NCBI RefSeq assembly: GCF_964253085.1
Contig: NZ_CAXUQH020000001.1
Location: forward strand, 1,984,001-2,048,000
From: Paenibacillus_E sp964253085
Lineage (GTDB): Bacteria > Bacillota > Bacilli > Paenibacillales > NBRC-103111
DNA length: 64,000 nt
Direction of reading: 5' to 3'
The notes under the pieces were generated by a model. The model worked only from the letters and a program-made list of their open reading frames with translations, was not told the origin of the DNA and made no database searches. This document shows, piece after piece, positions 56,422-64,000 of the stretch (the first letter of the stretch is position 1; each line of letters starts with the position of its first letter). Position numbers and translations under genes: made by a program.

Positions 56422-59400
56422 ATGAATAAGCGTAAGAGTAGCACTACCCAGAAAGCGAACGTGCAGAAAGCGAACGTGCATAAAGTAAACTCTAACTTGA
56501 ATGAATTAAAATGGCTCGATGAAGCACCAATAAAGCAAGACATAGTAGTAGAACAACCCAGACTAATCGCGAAACCGAATCCATTGACGACAGAGAAGAC
56601 TGAGAAAACAGAGAGGACAGAGAAGCCAGAGGCAAACAGAATCTTGCATGTCTCCAAGGTTACAGAGCAAATCACACCTGATTTGTTATTAACGGAGCGA
56701 AAAACGGGGAAATTCGTTGACCCAGTTGTCTATACGGACGACATTGTAAATGAAGCAGTAACATGGGACAAAATTGCAAGCCGGTCGATCGATGATACGA
56801 AGATAAAACCGTTTAGCATTGGAGCCAGATCGATCAAGGATGGAGCCATCGAACATTCCAAAATAGCTCAGGCAAGCGTAACTCGTCCTAAAATTGCCAA
56901 CCAGGCCATTCATGATGAACATGTTGCTCCAAACAGTATTGCGGGAGACAAAATTCAAGATAATACTTTGCCTGCTGGAAAGCTGCTCGATAACAGTATT
57001 ACAACGGCTAAAATTGCAGATAAGTCGGTGGATGGCGCGAAATTGGCAGACGGTGCCATTTTACCACAACATTTATCGGAAATGATCATTACAAGTGAAT
57101 TGATTGATCAACAAGCGATCACGTCAGATAAGATTCTTAGTGGTGCTGTACAGACGAAGCATTTGGCTAATTATATTGTTGATACAGCTAAGCTCATGGA
57201 CGCTTCCATCACCTCTGCGAAAATTAGAGAGGGTGCTGTCACGGAAGATAAACTAGCGAGTGGCAGTATCAGTTCTATGCATATTCAGGGCGAGAGTATT
57301 CAGACGGAACATCTAAGAAATCACTCCATTATTAGTGACAAACTTGCCGATCAGGCTGTAACAAGTGCTAAGCTTGCTCCGCATGCCGTAGATTCAATGC
57401 ATATCACACAATCCGCGGTGAGGGGTATTCATATTGAAGGTGCTGAGGTAACTAGTTACCACATTGCTGATCAAGCCATTCGGACTAAACATATTGGAGA
57501 AGGCACCATAGAAACGAAGCTTATTCAAGATGGAGCGATTACCGTCACGAAATTAGGCGAGAAGATCGTAGCAAGCAGACATATAACACCGGAAGCTATT
57601 GAGTCTGTCCACTTGAACGATGGAGTCATTTCTAGCAGCAAATTGCAAGACGGTGCGGTCACTGCGGATAAACTGGCACAAGGTGCCATCAACGCCAAAC
57701 ATATTGGTTCACATATGATTCGGACCGAGCATCTGGAGGAAAATGTGGTAACTAGTTCCAAAATTGCTGCAGGGTCCGTTATTACAGATAAATTGGCAGA
57801 GGGAAGTGTAGTCAACTCAAAACTAAAGGATGAGAGTATCACCTCGAATAAAATTGCTTACCGCACCATCCTTGCTGCTCATTTGCAGGAAGAGATTATC
57901 TCTACGGGCCACATCGCCAAAGGAGCGATTGGTGAGAAACAAATCGATTTGCACGCGATTCATCGCAACCATATTACAGACGAAGCCATCACAACTAGGC
58001 ATATTCAGGAAGAAAGCATTACGACGAGTAAGCTTGCTGAGGAAGCCGTAACAACGGCGAAGATCGCTCCGATGTCCATTGAATCACGCCATTTGCAAGA
58101 TGAGATTATCGAAGGTGTTCATATTAAATCAGGGTCAATTACTTCCGATCATTTGGCACAAGGATCTATTACCCTGGATGTATTCGCAGATCGAAGTTTA
58201 GTTGGCAGTAAACTGATGGAAAGTTCAATCTCCACAGAAACCTTAGCCGACGGTGCAGTCACCGAAGAGAAGCTTGCGAATGGAGCAGTAGGCACACAGC
58301 ATCTTCAGGCGGAATCAGTGACTACGAAGATCATTGAAGATCAAGCCATAACGAACGCTAAGCTAGAGGATGAGGTGGTGACGTCCAATAAGCTTGCTAA
58401 TGGAAGTGTAAATAGTGCCAAAATTGCGAACAAAGCGGTGAATTCAGAGCATATTATTGACGGTGCTATCACGGCCTCGAAAATGGCGAATGAAAGTGTA
58501 CATGGCAGTAAGCTTGCACCTGCTGCGGTAGTTTCCAGGCATTTGGCGGATGGCTCCGTTATTAGCTCGAAGGTTGCTTTTCGGGCGATCAACAGTGAGC
58601 ATCTAGCAGAAGGAGCGGTCGTTAGTACGAAGCTGGCGAATCAAAGTGTAGACAGCTCGAAAATATTGCCTGGCGCGATTACAGACGAACATCTGTCACT
58701 AGGCGTAGTGAATGGTACGAAACTGGCGCATGGTTCCGTGAGTAATCAGCATCTCCTGGCGGGCGCAATTGACAGTGAAAAGTTGGCTGTGAACTCGGTA
58801 GATAGCAGCAAACTGATGTCTGGTTCTGTGCAGAACTATCATTTTGCAGATCATGCCGTGTACGGAGCCAAATTGGCGCCTGGAAGCGTGGATGGAAGCA
58901 AGCTGGCTGAAGGTGCTGTGAACAGTGAGCATCTGACGGATCAAGCCGTTGATGCCTCCAAGCTGGCACCAGGAAGTGTCGATAGCAGTAAAATTATCTA
59001 TGGTGCGATTCAACGAGAGCATTTATCGGACTTTATCATTGATGGATTGAAGCTCTCCTTGGGTTCTGTGACAAGCAGCCATCTTGCTCCTGGTTCAATT
59101 GATGGGTGGAAACTGCAAGATAGCAGTGTAGACAGTTCAAAGCTGACCGATAAAGTGATTGGAAGCAAGCACCTGCAAGACGAAGCCGTTACGGTTGATA
59201 AGTTAGCTCCTAGTAGTGTGGACAGCAGTAAACTCGTATTCGGAGCGGTGAATACCGAGCACCTGACAGATGAGGCTGTTTCAGGATCAAAGCTATCCGT
59301 TAACAGTGTTGATGGCAGCAAAATTATCGACGGCGCGATTGATACAGCTAAACTAGCTGATGGCAGTGTAGACAGTTATAAGCTGGCGCAGGGAGCGGTA

Positions 59401-59796
59401 ACTGATTTTCATCTAGCTGCGGGCAGTGTTGATGGAACTAAGCTGCAAGCTGGGGTTATCACGAATGAACATGTCGCAGATGCCTCGATTACAGTGACGA
59501 AATTGGCAGATAGTGTTGTGCGCACCTCCTCCGGGCAAAGAAATGTGTTGCAGCAGTTTGGTCTTGAGCCATTTGTTATGAAGATTCAGGATGAGACCAT
59601 TGAGCTGGCACTCCATTTTGAAGAGGAATATGAGAATACGAATTATGTGTTAACAGCGATCACGAATCATCCAGCTTGTTATGTCATTGTCAGTCAAAAG
59701 GCTACAGACAGCGCGGTGCTGTCCATTATCCGAGCCAAGTTTTCACCCGATCAACAAGGCATTGTGAATTGGATGGCAATCGGTAAGAGTCATTAA
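56422..59796 (+). CDS. Giant decapeptide-repeat spore-surface protein with lectin/WIAG-like tail
   Basis: 1124-residue protein. Residues 1-~110 are polar, with short repeats (QKANVQKANVHKVN, TEKTEKTERTEKPE) and no signal peptide. Residues ~115-1035 are about 92 decapeptides in perfect register without a gap. The consensus is x-[AS]-[IV]-[TD]-[ST]-x-[KH]-[LI]-[AQ]-[DPE], e.g. GSVDSSKLAP. Hydrophobic residues recur every five positions, as in pentapeptide beta-helices, suggesting a long rod. The last ~90 residues form a globular beta domain ending VNWMAIGKSH, like H-type lectin or WIAG-tail modules that end phage fibres and spore proteins. ATG 56422 is used since GGAGAGGAG spans the earlier ATG 56407. 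The absence of a signal peptide and the neighbouring coat and rhamnose genes suggest a fibre assembled on the spore by the mother cell. Confidence 0.85.
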   Translation: MNKRKSSTTQKANVQKANVHKVNSNLNELKWLDEAPIKQDIVVEQPRLIAKPNPLTTEKTEKTERTEKPEANRILHVSKVTEQITPDLLLTERKTGKFVDPVVYTDDIVNEAVTWDKIASRSIDDTKIKPFSIGARSIKDGAIEHSKIAQASVTRPKIANQAIHDEHVAPNSIAGDKIQDNTLPAGKLLDNSITTAKIADKSVDGAKLADGAILPQHLSEMIITSELIDQQAITSDKILSGAVQTKHLANYIVDTAKLMDASITSAKIREGAVTEDKLASGSISSMHIQGESIQTEHLRNHSIISDKLADQAVTSAKLAPHAVDSMHITQSAVRGIHIEGAEVTSYHIADQAIRTKHIGEGTIETKLIQDGAITVTKLGEKIVASRHITPEAIESVHLNDGVISSSKLQDGAVTADKLAQGAINAKHIGSHMIRTEHLEENVVTSSKIAAGSVITDKLAEGSVVNSKLKDESITSNKIAYRTILAAHLQEEIISTGHIAKGAIGEKQIDLHAIHRNHITDEAITTRHIQEESITTSKLAEEAVTTAKIAPMSIESRHLQDEIIEGVHIKSGSITSDHLAQGSITLDVFADRSLVGSKLMESSISTETLADGAVTEEKLANGAVGTQHLQAESVTTKIIEDQAITNAKLEDEVVTSNKLANGSVNSAKIANKAVNSEHIIDGAITASKMANESVHGSKLAPAAVVSRHLADGSVISSKVAFRAINSEHLAEGAVVSTKLANQSVDSSKILPGAITDEHLSLGVVNGTKLAHGSVSNQHLLAGAIDSEKLAVNSVDSSKLMSGSVQNYHFADHAVYGAKLAPGSVDGSKLAEGAVNSEHLTDQAVDASKLAPGSVDSSKIIYGAIQREHLSDFIIDGLKLSLGSVTSSHLAPGSIDGWKLQDSSVDSSKLTDKVIGSKHLQDEAVTVDKLAPSSVDSSKLVFGAVNTEHLTDEAVSGSKLSVNSVDGSKIIDGAIDTAKLADGSVDSYKLAQGAVTDFHLAAGSVDGTKLQAGVITNEHVADASITVTKLADSVVRTSSGQRNVLQQFGLEPFVMKIQDETIELALHFEEEYENTNYVLTAITNHPACYVIVSQKATDSAVLSIIRAKFSPDQQGIVNWMAIGKSH

Positions 59797-59830
59797 TCGA
59801 TGTAAGGTGCTAGTCCTTGCATCAGAAAAC

Positions 59831-59875
59831 AAAAAAACGGTGTTTCGCACCCTATGCGAGACTACTGTTTTTTTG
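59831..59875 (+). terminator. Terminator of the repeat-protein gene
   Basis: ACGGTGTTTCGCA pairs with TGCGAGACTACTGT, with one bulge, followed by seven Ts. Confidence 0.85.
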
Positions 59876-60030
59876 TTATTTTTTTGCTATTCGATAGATA
59901 GATGACCAATTTTCAATTTAGGGGTAATCGTCCAATTTCCGTCTATCACGAAAGCATATGATAGTAGAAATGGATGTGACTACGCACCATACGAAACAAA
60001 CATACGAACGTTTGTGAAGGGGGATGACTT

Positions 60031-60750
60031 GTGAAAGGTGTCGTACTTGCAGGAGGAACTGGAAGTCGGTTACGCCCTTTAACGCATATTATCAACAAAC
60101 ATTTACTTCCAGTTGGTGATCTGCCCATGATTCAATATGCCATTGATAAACTAAGTCAGGCAGGCATTCAGGATATTCTTGTCATTACTGGGAAACAATC
60201 TGCGAGCTTATATGTAGACTACTTGGGCGGCGGTGACCCGTTTGGCGTGAATCTGACATACAAGATTCAAGAGAAACCAGGAGGTATTGCGCAAGCTTTG
60301 GCATTGGCAGAAGACTTCGTGGGGGAGGGTGAGAAATTTGTGGTTATCTTGGGAGATAATTTATTCCGAGATCCACTTCAGCCCATGATTGAAACCTTTT
60401 ACCAGCAGGACGAAGGGGCTATGGTCATTTTAAAAGAGGTGGAAGATCCTCGCAGATATGGCGTAGCAACGATGAGGTACAACCGGATTGAACGCATTGT
60501 AGAGAAGCCGGAGAATCCGACCTCTCCATTTGCTGTGACGGGGATCTATTTATATGACTCTTCTGTATTTGAGATTATTAAATCACAATCACCTTCGGCA
60601 AGAGGCGAGATGGAAATTACGGATGTCAATAATGTGTATGCAGCCACAGGCACGCTCGCTCATATGTTCTTGACAGGTTGGTGGATTGACGCGGGCACGC
60701 ATGAATCGCTCTTTCAGGCCACTCTGTTAGTAAGAAAGGGGTACAGCTAA
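60031..60750 (+). CDS. rmlA: Glucose-1-phosphate thymidylyltransferase (short form)
   Basis: 239-residue nucleotidyltransferase making dTDP-glucose, first step of dTDP-rhamnose synthesis. Motifs are LAGGTGSRLRPLT (nucleotide loop), GGIAQALALAE, LGDNLF (metal Asp), EKPENP and GWWIDAGTHESLF. The ~240-residue length matches SpsI of the B. subtilis spore coat polysaccharide operon rather than the ~290-residue enterobacterial RfbA, which has an extra allosteric tail. The start is GTG 60031 with AAGGGGG upstream. A SigK-like -10 CATATGATA lies at 59955-59963 but has no matching -35. It overlaps rmlB by one base. Confidence 0.95.
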   Translation: MKGVVLAGGTGSRLRPLTHIINKHLLPVGDLPMIQYAIDKLSQAGIQDILVITGKQSASLYVDYLGGGDPFGVNLTYKIQEKPGGIAQALALAEDFVGEGEKFVVILGDNLFRDPLQPMIETFYQQDEGAMVILKEVEDPRRYGVATMRYNRIERIVEKPENPTSPFAVTGIYLYDSSVFEIIKSQSPSARGEMEITDVNNVYAATGTLAHMFLTGWWIDAGTHESLFQATLLVRKGYS

Positions 60751-61751
60751 TGCAGTCATTGCTTGTGACAGGGGGCATGGGCTTTATTGGAAGTAATTTC
60801 ATTCATTATTGGAAGAAACATCATCCAGATGATCAAATAATCAATGTTGATTTACTTACGTATGCAGGGAATAGGGACAATGCTGGGCTGTTTGATGGTC
60901 AAGTTGGTTATCAATTTGTGCAAAGTGATATTGGTGACGAGGTGCTCATGATGAAACTGATGCAAGGGGTCGATGTGGTTGTTCATTTTGCAGCTGAATC
61001 GCATGTGGATCGGAGTATTCATGACCCCGGCAGTTTTGTGAGAACGAATGTGGTTGGCACCCAAATCTTGCTTGAGGCCGCACGTCAAGGTCAGGTTAAA
61101 AAGTTTATTCATATATCTACAGACGAAGTGTATGGATCACTTGGGTCTGAAGGAGCCTTCAGTGAAGAAACGCCAATTGCGCCGAATTCTCCTTATTCAG
61201 CTAGTAAAGCGGGCTCTGATTTGCTAGTAAGAGCTTACTATGAAACGTATGGATTTCCAGCTGTGATTACACGTTGCTCCAACAATTATGGTCCCCGCCA
61301 ATTTCCCGAGAAGCTAATCCCACTATTGATTACACGTGCGCTGCGCAATGAAACGATACCCCTATATGGTGATGGATTGAATGTACGAGACTGGTTGTAT
61401 GTAGACGATCATTGCTCTGCCATTGAACGGGTGATTGAAGCGGGTGTGCCTGGGGAGGTCTACAACGTTGGCGGACAGAATGAGCGAACGAATTTGGAGG
61501 TTGTCCAGAGCATTTTGAAGCTGTTGGGCAAACCCGAGTCATTAATACAATATGTAGCGGATCGACTTGGACATGATCGGCGATACGCCATCGACAGCTC
61601 GAAGATACGTCGTGAGTTAGGGTGGACGCCGGCTTACTCATTTGAGGATGGCCTGCAAAAGACACTGGAGTGGTATGTAAGTGAAACCGAGTGGTGCGCC
61701 CGTATTGCAGACGGTTCGTACCGTGTAGATAAAGAAGCTGATCACACTTGA
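60750..61751 (+). CDS. rmlB: dTDP-glucose 4,6-dehydratase
   Basis: 333-residue extended SDR that makes dTDP-4-keto-6-deoxyglucose. GGMGFIGSNF binds NAD, FAAESHVDRSI follows, the catalytic Thr-Asp-Glu is in HISTDEVYGSLG, Tyr and Lys are in YSASKAGSD, and RCSNNYGPRQFPEKLIP is the family signature. It is translationally coupled to rmlA (TAATG) and rmlD (four-base TTGA overlap). It is the SpsJ counterpart. Confidence 0.96.
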   Translation: MQSLLVTGGMGFIGSNFIHYWKKHHPDDQIINVDLLTYAGNRDNAGLFDGQVGYQFVQSDIGDEVLMMKLMQGVDVVVHFAAESHVDRSIHDPGSFVRTNVVGTQILLEAARQGQVKKFIHISTDEVYGSLGSEGAFSEETPIAPNSPYSASKAGSDLLVRAYYETYGFPAVITRCSNNYGPRQFPEKLIPLLITRALRNETIPLYGDGLNVRDWLYVDDHCSAIERVIEAGVPGEVYNVGGQNERTNLEVVQSILKLLGKPESLIQYVADRLGHDRRYAIDSSKIRRELGWTPAYSFEDGLQKTLEWYVSETEWCARIADGSYRVDKEADHT

Positions 61752-62635
61752 AAATCGTCATTACAGGCGCCGGCGGGCAGCTAGGCTATGACCTTAAGCG
61801 TGTACTGAGTCCCATGCATGAGGTCGTCTCATGGGAGAAAGAGAAACTGGATATTAGAGATGAGCAAGCAGTCATGGAGAAGCTGTTGAACGAACGACCG
61901 GACGTTGTAGTGCATGCTGCTGCCTATACGAATGTAGATAGGGCTGAATTGGAGAAGGAGTCTGCCTATCAAGTGAATGCATTAGGTGCCCTCCATATCT
62001 CGACAGCTTGTGAGTTCCTTGGGGCCAAGCTCGTTTATGTCAGTACAGATTATGTATTCGATGGAACGAAGTCAAGGCCCTATGACGAGAACGATGTACC
62101 GAATCCGCTTAATATCTACGGACAATCTAAGCTTCTTGGGGAGAAGTTCGTCGCGATGATCTGCTTGAAACATTTTATCGTACGAACCTCTTGGTTATAT
62201 GGTCTGAAAGGAATCAATTTTGTAACCAAAGTATTGGAGAAGGCACGTGAGAATCCGACGCTATCCGTCGTGGATGATCAATTTGGATCTCCCACTTATT
62301 GCTTGGATCTGGCCATTTTCATTCGTGAACTCATCGAGACGGACCGATATGGTCTCTATCATGCCTCCAATCAAGGCGTATGCTCTAGGTATGAATTCGC
62401 CAAGCATATCCTCCAAGCGGCTGGCATGACACATATCTCCCTACAGGCTGTGCCTACGCATGCTTTCCCGCCAGCGCCAGCAGAAAGACCCATGTATACG
62501 GCATTTGCACACAAAGCTATGCAAAGCAACAGGTTTGAGCCAATGCGAGATTGGCGATCGGCACTGGATTTCTTTCTACAGGTAGATTATTACGATACAG
62601 CTGTTAGGGCTAAGAGGGTGAAAGATACATGGTGA
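61748..62635 (+). CDS. rmlD: dTDP-4-dehydrorhamnose reductase
   Basis: 295-residue extended SDR, the last step of dTDP-L-rhamnose synthesis. GAGGQLGYDL binds the cofactor; HAAAYTNVDRAE, VSTDYVFDGT, YGQSKLLGE (catalytic Tyr/Lys) and RTSWLYG are clear. It starts at TTG 61748 in overlap with rmlB and overlaps the next gene by seven bases. The C3,5-epimerase rmlC needed between steps is not in the window; it may lie downstream or elsewhere, or the sugar made may differ from rhamnose. Confidence 0.94.
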   Translation: MKIVITGAGGQLGYDLKRVLSPMHEVVSWEKEKLDIRDEQAVMEKLLNERPDVVVHAAAYTNVDRAELEKESAYQVNALGALHISTACEFLGAKLVYVSTDYVFDGTKSRPYDENDVPNPLNIYGQSKLLGEKFVAMICLKHFIVRTSWLYGLKGINFVTKVLEKARENPTLSVVDDQFGSPTYCLDLAIFIRELIETDRYGLYHASNQGVCSRYEFAKHILQAAGMTHISLQAVPTHAFPPAPAERPMYTAFAHKAMQSNRFEPMRDWRSALDFFLQVDYYDTAVRAKRVKDTW

Positions 62636-63720
62636 TTCGTAACCGTATTGCGGAGGGGCGCAGTCAGGGATTTCAGGCTGGTCGGGAAAGCGGCTTTCGT
62701 ATGGGCAGATGCCAGTTTGCCCTCGACACCTGTTATCCAGCACCTATTCCGCTTCGAGAAGCAAGTGTGTTATTTATTGTCCAAGGCATCTTCGATGCCA
62801 TTGACAACGGAATTATTCAGGGTTTAAAGCAAACAGTTCGAGTTGCCTATACTGCAACGGCGGCGGATATGCTTCGCTTAGCGTATGAGCTTAAACCGAA
62901 TCTGGTGCTTGTCATGAATGGGCTTCATGTTTTTCCAGTTGATCATGCCAATCAAGTGGATCAAGTAAGACAGATGGGAATTCGAACCGCTATTTGGTTT
63001 GCAGACGATCCCTATTTTACTGATCATTCGGCCCCGTTAGCCCCACATTATGATTACGTCTTTACACACGAAATGTCCTGTGTACCCTTCTATCAGGGGC
63101 TTGGTTGCGGTCAAGTTCACTACTTGCCTTTGGCGGCTAACCCAACTGTGTTTAAACCTCAGCATATCAGCCCAAACTACCGGAGCGATATCTGCTTCAT
63201 TGGTACGGGCTTTCCAAACCGAATTGCCCTCTTCAATGAGTTAACCCCTTTCTTAATAGGGAAAAAAGTAGTCATTGCCGGGGGACTATGGGATAAATTA
63301 GATCACTTCGCGCTGCTTCAACAAGGGATTAATCTGCATGGGGTTCCGGTCGAAGAGTCAGTAAAGTATTATAACGGTGCCAAAATCGTCCTGAATATTC
63401 ACCGACTCACGTACGATGAAACCTACAATAAAAACAGCAGAAATATACCGGGATGTTCCATTAATCCGAGAACCTATGAGATTGCGGGATGTGGAACCTT
63501 GCAAATAACGGATTATCGCCATGATCTGGAACAGCACTATCAACCTGGACATGAAATCGAAACCTTCCATCATACAGGAGAGCTTCTTCATAAAATAAGT
63601 CATTATTTAATTCATGAGGAAGACCGATTGCGTATTGCGATTAATGGAATGAGAAGAACACGAATGGAACATTCGTTTGCATCTCGTTTAGTTAAGTTGT
63701 TAGACATTGTATTTGCTTAG
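62629..63720 (+). CDS. CgeB-like glycosyltransferase
   Basis: 363-residue protein of the CgeB/spore maturation glycosyltransferase group. The N-terminus (AEGRSQGFQAGRESGFRMGRCQ) has Gly every four residues, a helical GxxxG-type module also found in the next gene. The GT-B core shows LVLVMNGLHVFP, TAIWFADDPYF, YVFTHE, YLPLAANPTVF, SDICFIGTGFPNR, then the donor domain with NPRTYEIAGCGTLQITDYR. CgeB affects the outermost glycoprotein layer of B. subtilis spores. It overlaps rmlD and is therefore part of the rhamnose operon, making rhamnosyl transfer to a spore-surface target likely. Confidence 0.88.
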   Translation: MVIRNRIAEGRSQGFQAGRESGFRMGRCQFALDTCYPAPIPLREASVLFIVQGIFDAIDNGIIQGLKQTVRVAYTATAADMLRLAYELKPNLVLVMNGLHVFPVDHANQVDQVRQMGIRTAIWFADDPYFTDHSAPLAPHYDYVFTHEMSCVPFYQGLGCGQVHYLPLAANPTVFKPQHISPNYRSDICFIGTGFPNRIALFNELTPFLIGKKVVIAGGLWDKLDHFALLQQGINLHGVPVEESVKYYNGAKIVLNIHRLTYDETYNKNSRNIPGCSINPRTYEIAGCGTLQITDYRHDLEQHYQPGHEIETFHHTGELLHKISHYLIHEEDRLRIAINGMRRTRMEHSFASRLVKLLDIVFA

Positions 63721-63735
63721 AAGGGAGTGAGAGTT

Positions 63736-64000
63736 GTGAGTTTTATCAATAGTGCGCATGCTCGGGAGCGCGGACTTGCTGATGGTAATCAATTAGGTCG
63801 CGCTAATGGAGTCAGGATGGGACAATGTGAAGCGATCATGCAAAAAGCGGCTCGTGATCGTGCGCCAAGTCCTGTCTGGGACGTACGTGTGTTGTTTGTT
63901 ACATCGGGCAAAGGGTACCCCTACGAGCCATTGGATCTCGCCGTTATTAACGGCCTTCGTCCTATAGTTCGCGAGTTGATTATAGGAAACTGTGACAACG
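63736..64000 (+). CDS. Second CgeB-like glycosyltransferase (N-terminal part, cut by window end)
   Basis: The first 88 residues of a gene starting at GTG 63736 with AAGGGAG upstream, 15 bases after the preceding stop. The N-terminus ARERGLADGNQLGRANGVRM then GQCEAIM repeats the Gly-every-four pattern of the gene before it, ending in the same RMG(R/Q)C motif. It is followed by VRVLFVTSGKGYPYEPLDLA, a start of the CgeB-like fold. It is a diverged paralogue and continues beyond 64000. Confidence 0.8.
   Translation, partial: MSFINSAHARERGLADGNQLGRANGVRMGQCEAIMQKAARDRAPSPVWDVRVLFVTSGKGYPYEPLDLAVINGLRPIVRELIIGNCDN

Noticed and set aside
56422..59796. Prophage tail-fibre gene
   Set aside because: The repeats and tail resemble phage fibres, but no tail, lysis, capsid or integrase genes lie near. 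The neighbours are coat, rhamnose and CgeB-like genes.

Overview
The window comes from an endospore-forming, low-to-moderate-GC Gram-positive bacterium, most probably Paenibacillus or a close relative. The evidence is the Firmicute-type 16S/23S genes, a spore-germinant receptor operon, an endospore coat-associated ATP-grasp gene, CgeB-type spore glycosyltransferases, an SLH-domain wall protein, strong AGGAGG ribosome binding sites with frequent TTG/GTG starts, and a ParB-like protein. No taxonomic search was possible.

Layout. 1-3657: the end of an unidentified gene and a large hybrid histidine kinase. 3658-4326: a non-coding stretch with two near-identical copies of a ~188-bp repeat. 4327-9082 (minus strand): a nuclease-fold/winged-helix protein, a hexuronate module (mannonate dehydratase, SDR mannonate oxidoreductase, GntR regulator with a perfect palindromic operator) and a stand-alone ParB-like protein. 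9303-29886: mostly household and accessory genes, namely a CHASE-GGDEF-EAL protein, histidinol phosphatase, LysR regulator, a PadR-controlled drug exporter, HAD phosphatase, sporulation-type kinase, CheX, short-chain dehydrogenase, orphan ECF sigma factor, DEAD-box helicase, a DeoR-HAD-MFS operon, an FAD oxidoreductase and an SLH protein.

29890-35446: an rRNA operon with tandem promoters, 16S, 23S, tRNA-His, tRNA-Gln, tRNA-Leu and a terminator. No 5S gene is visible, and helix 45 of the 23S gene carries an intervening sequence of ~138 nt. 35587-39774: a four-gene germinant receptor operon (A, C, small D, B). 40110-51860: aldehyde dehydrogenase behind a perfect cre box, a chimeric gene relic, aminotransferase, GNAT, MocR-type regulator, ACT-malic enzyme, Fsr-type exporter, phosphatidylserine decarboxylase and a NagZ-like lipoprotein. 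52050-53444: an IS3-family element inserted in a palindromic repeat region.

53823-64000: the most distinctive part. An endospore coat-associated ATP-grasp gene with a SigK-like promoter faces away from a gene run on the plus strand: a family 4 glycosyltransferase, a 1124-residue protein made of about 92 gapless decapeptide repeats with a lectin-like or WIAG-like C-terminal tail, then rmlA, rmlB and rmlD (dTDP-rhamnose synthesis) and two CgeB-like glycosyltransferases sharing an N-terminal GxxxG-type motif, the second running off the end. I read this as a locus building a rhamnosylated fibrous protein on the spore surface. The repeat architecture and gene order are seen directly; the function is inferred.
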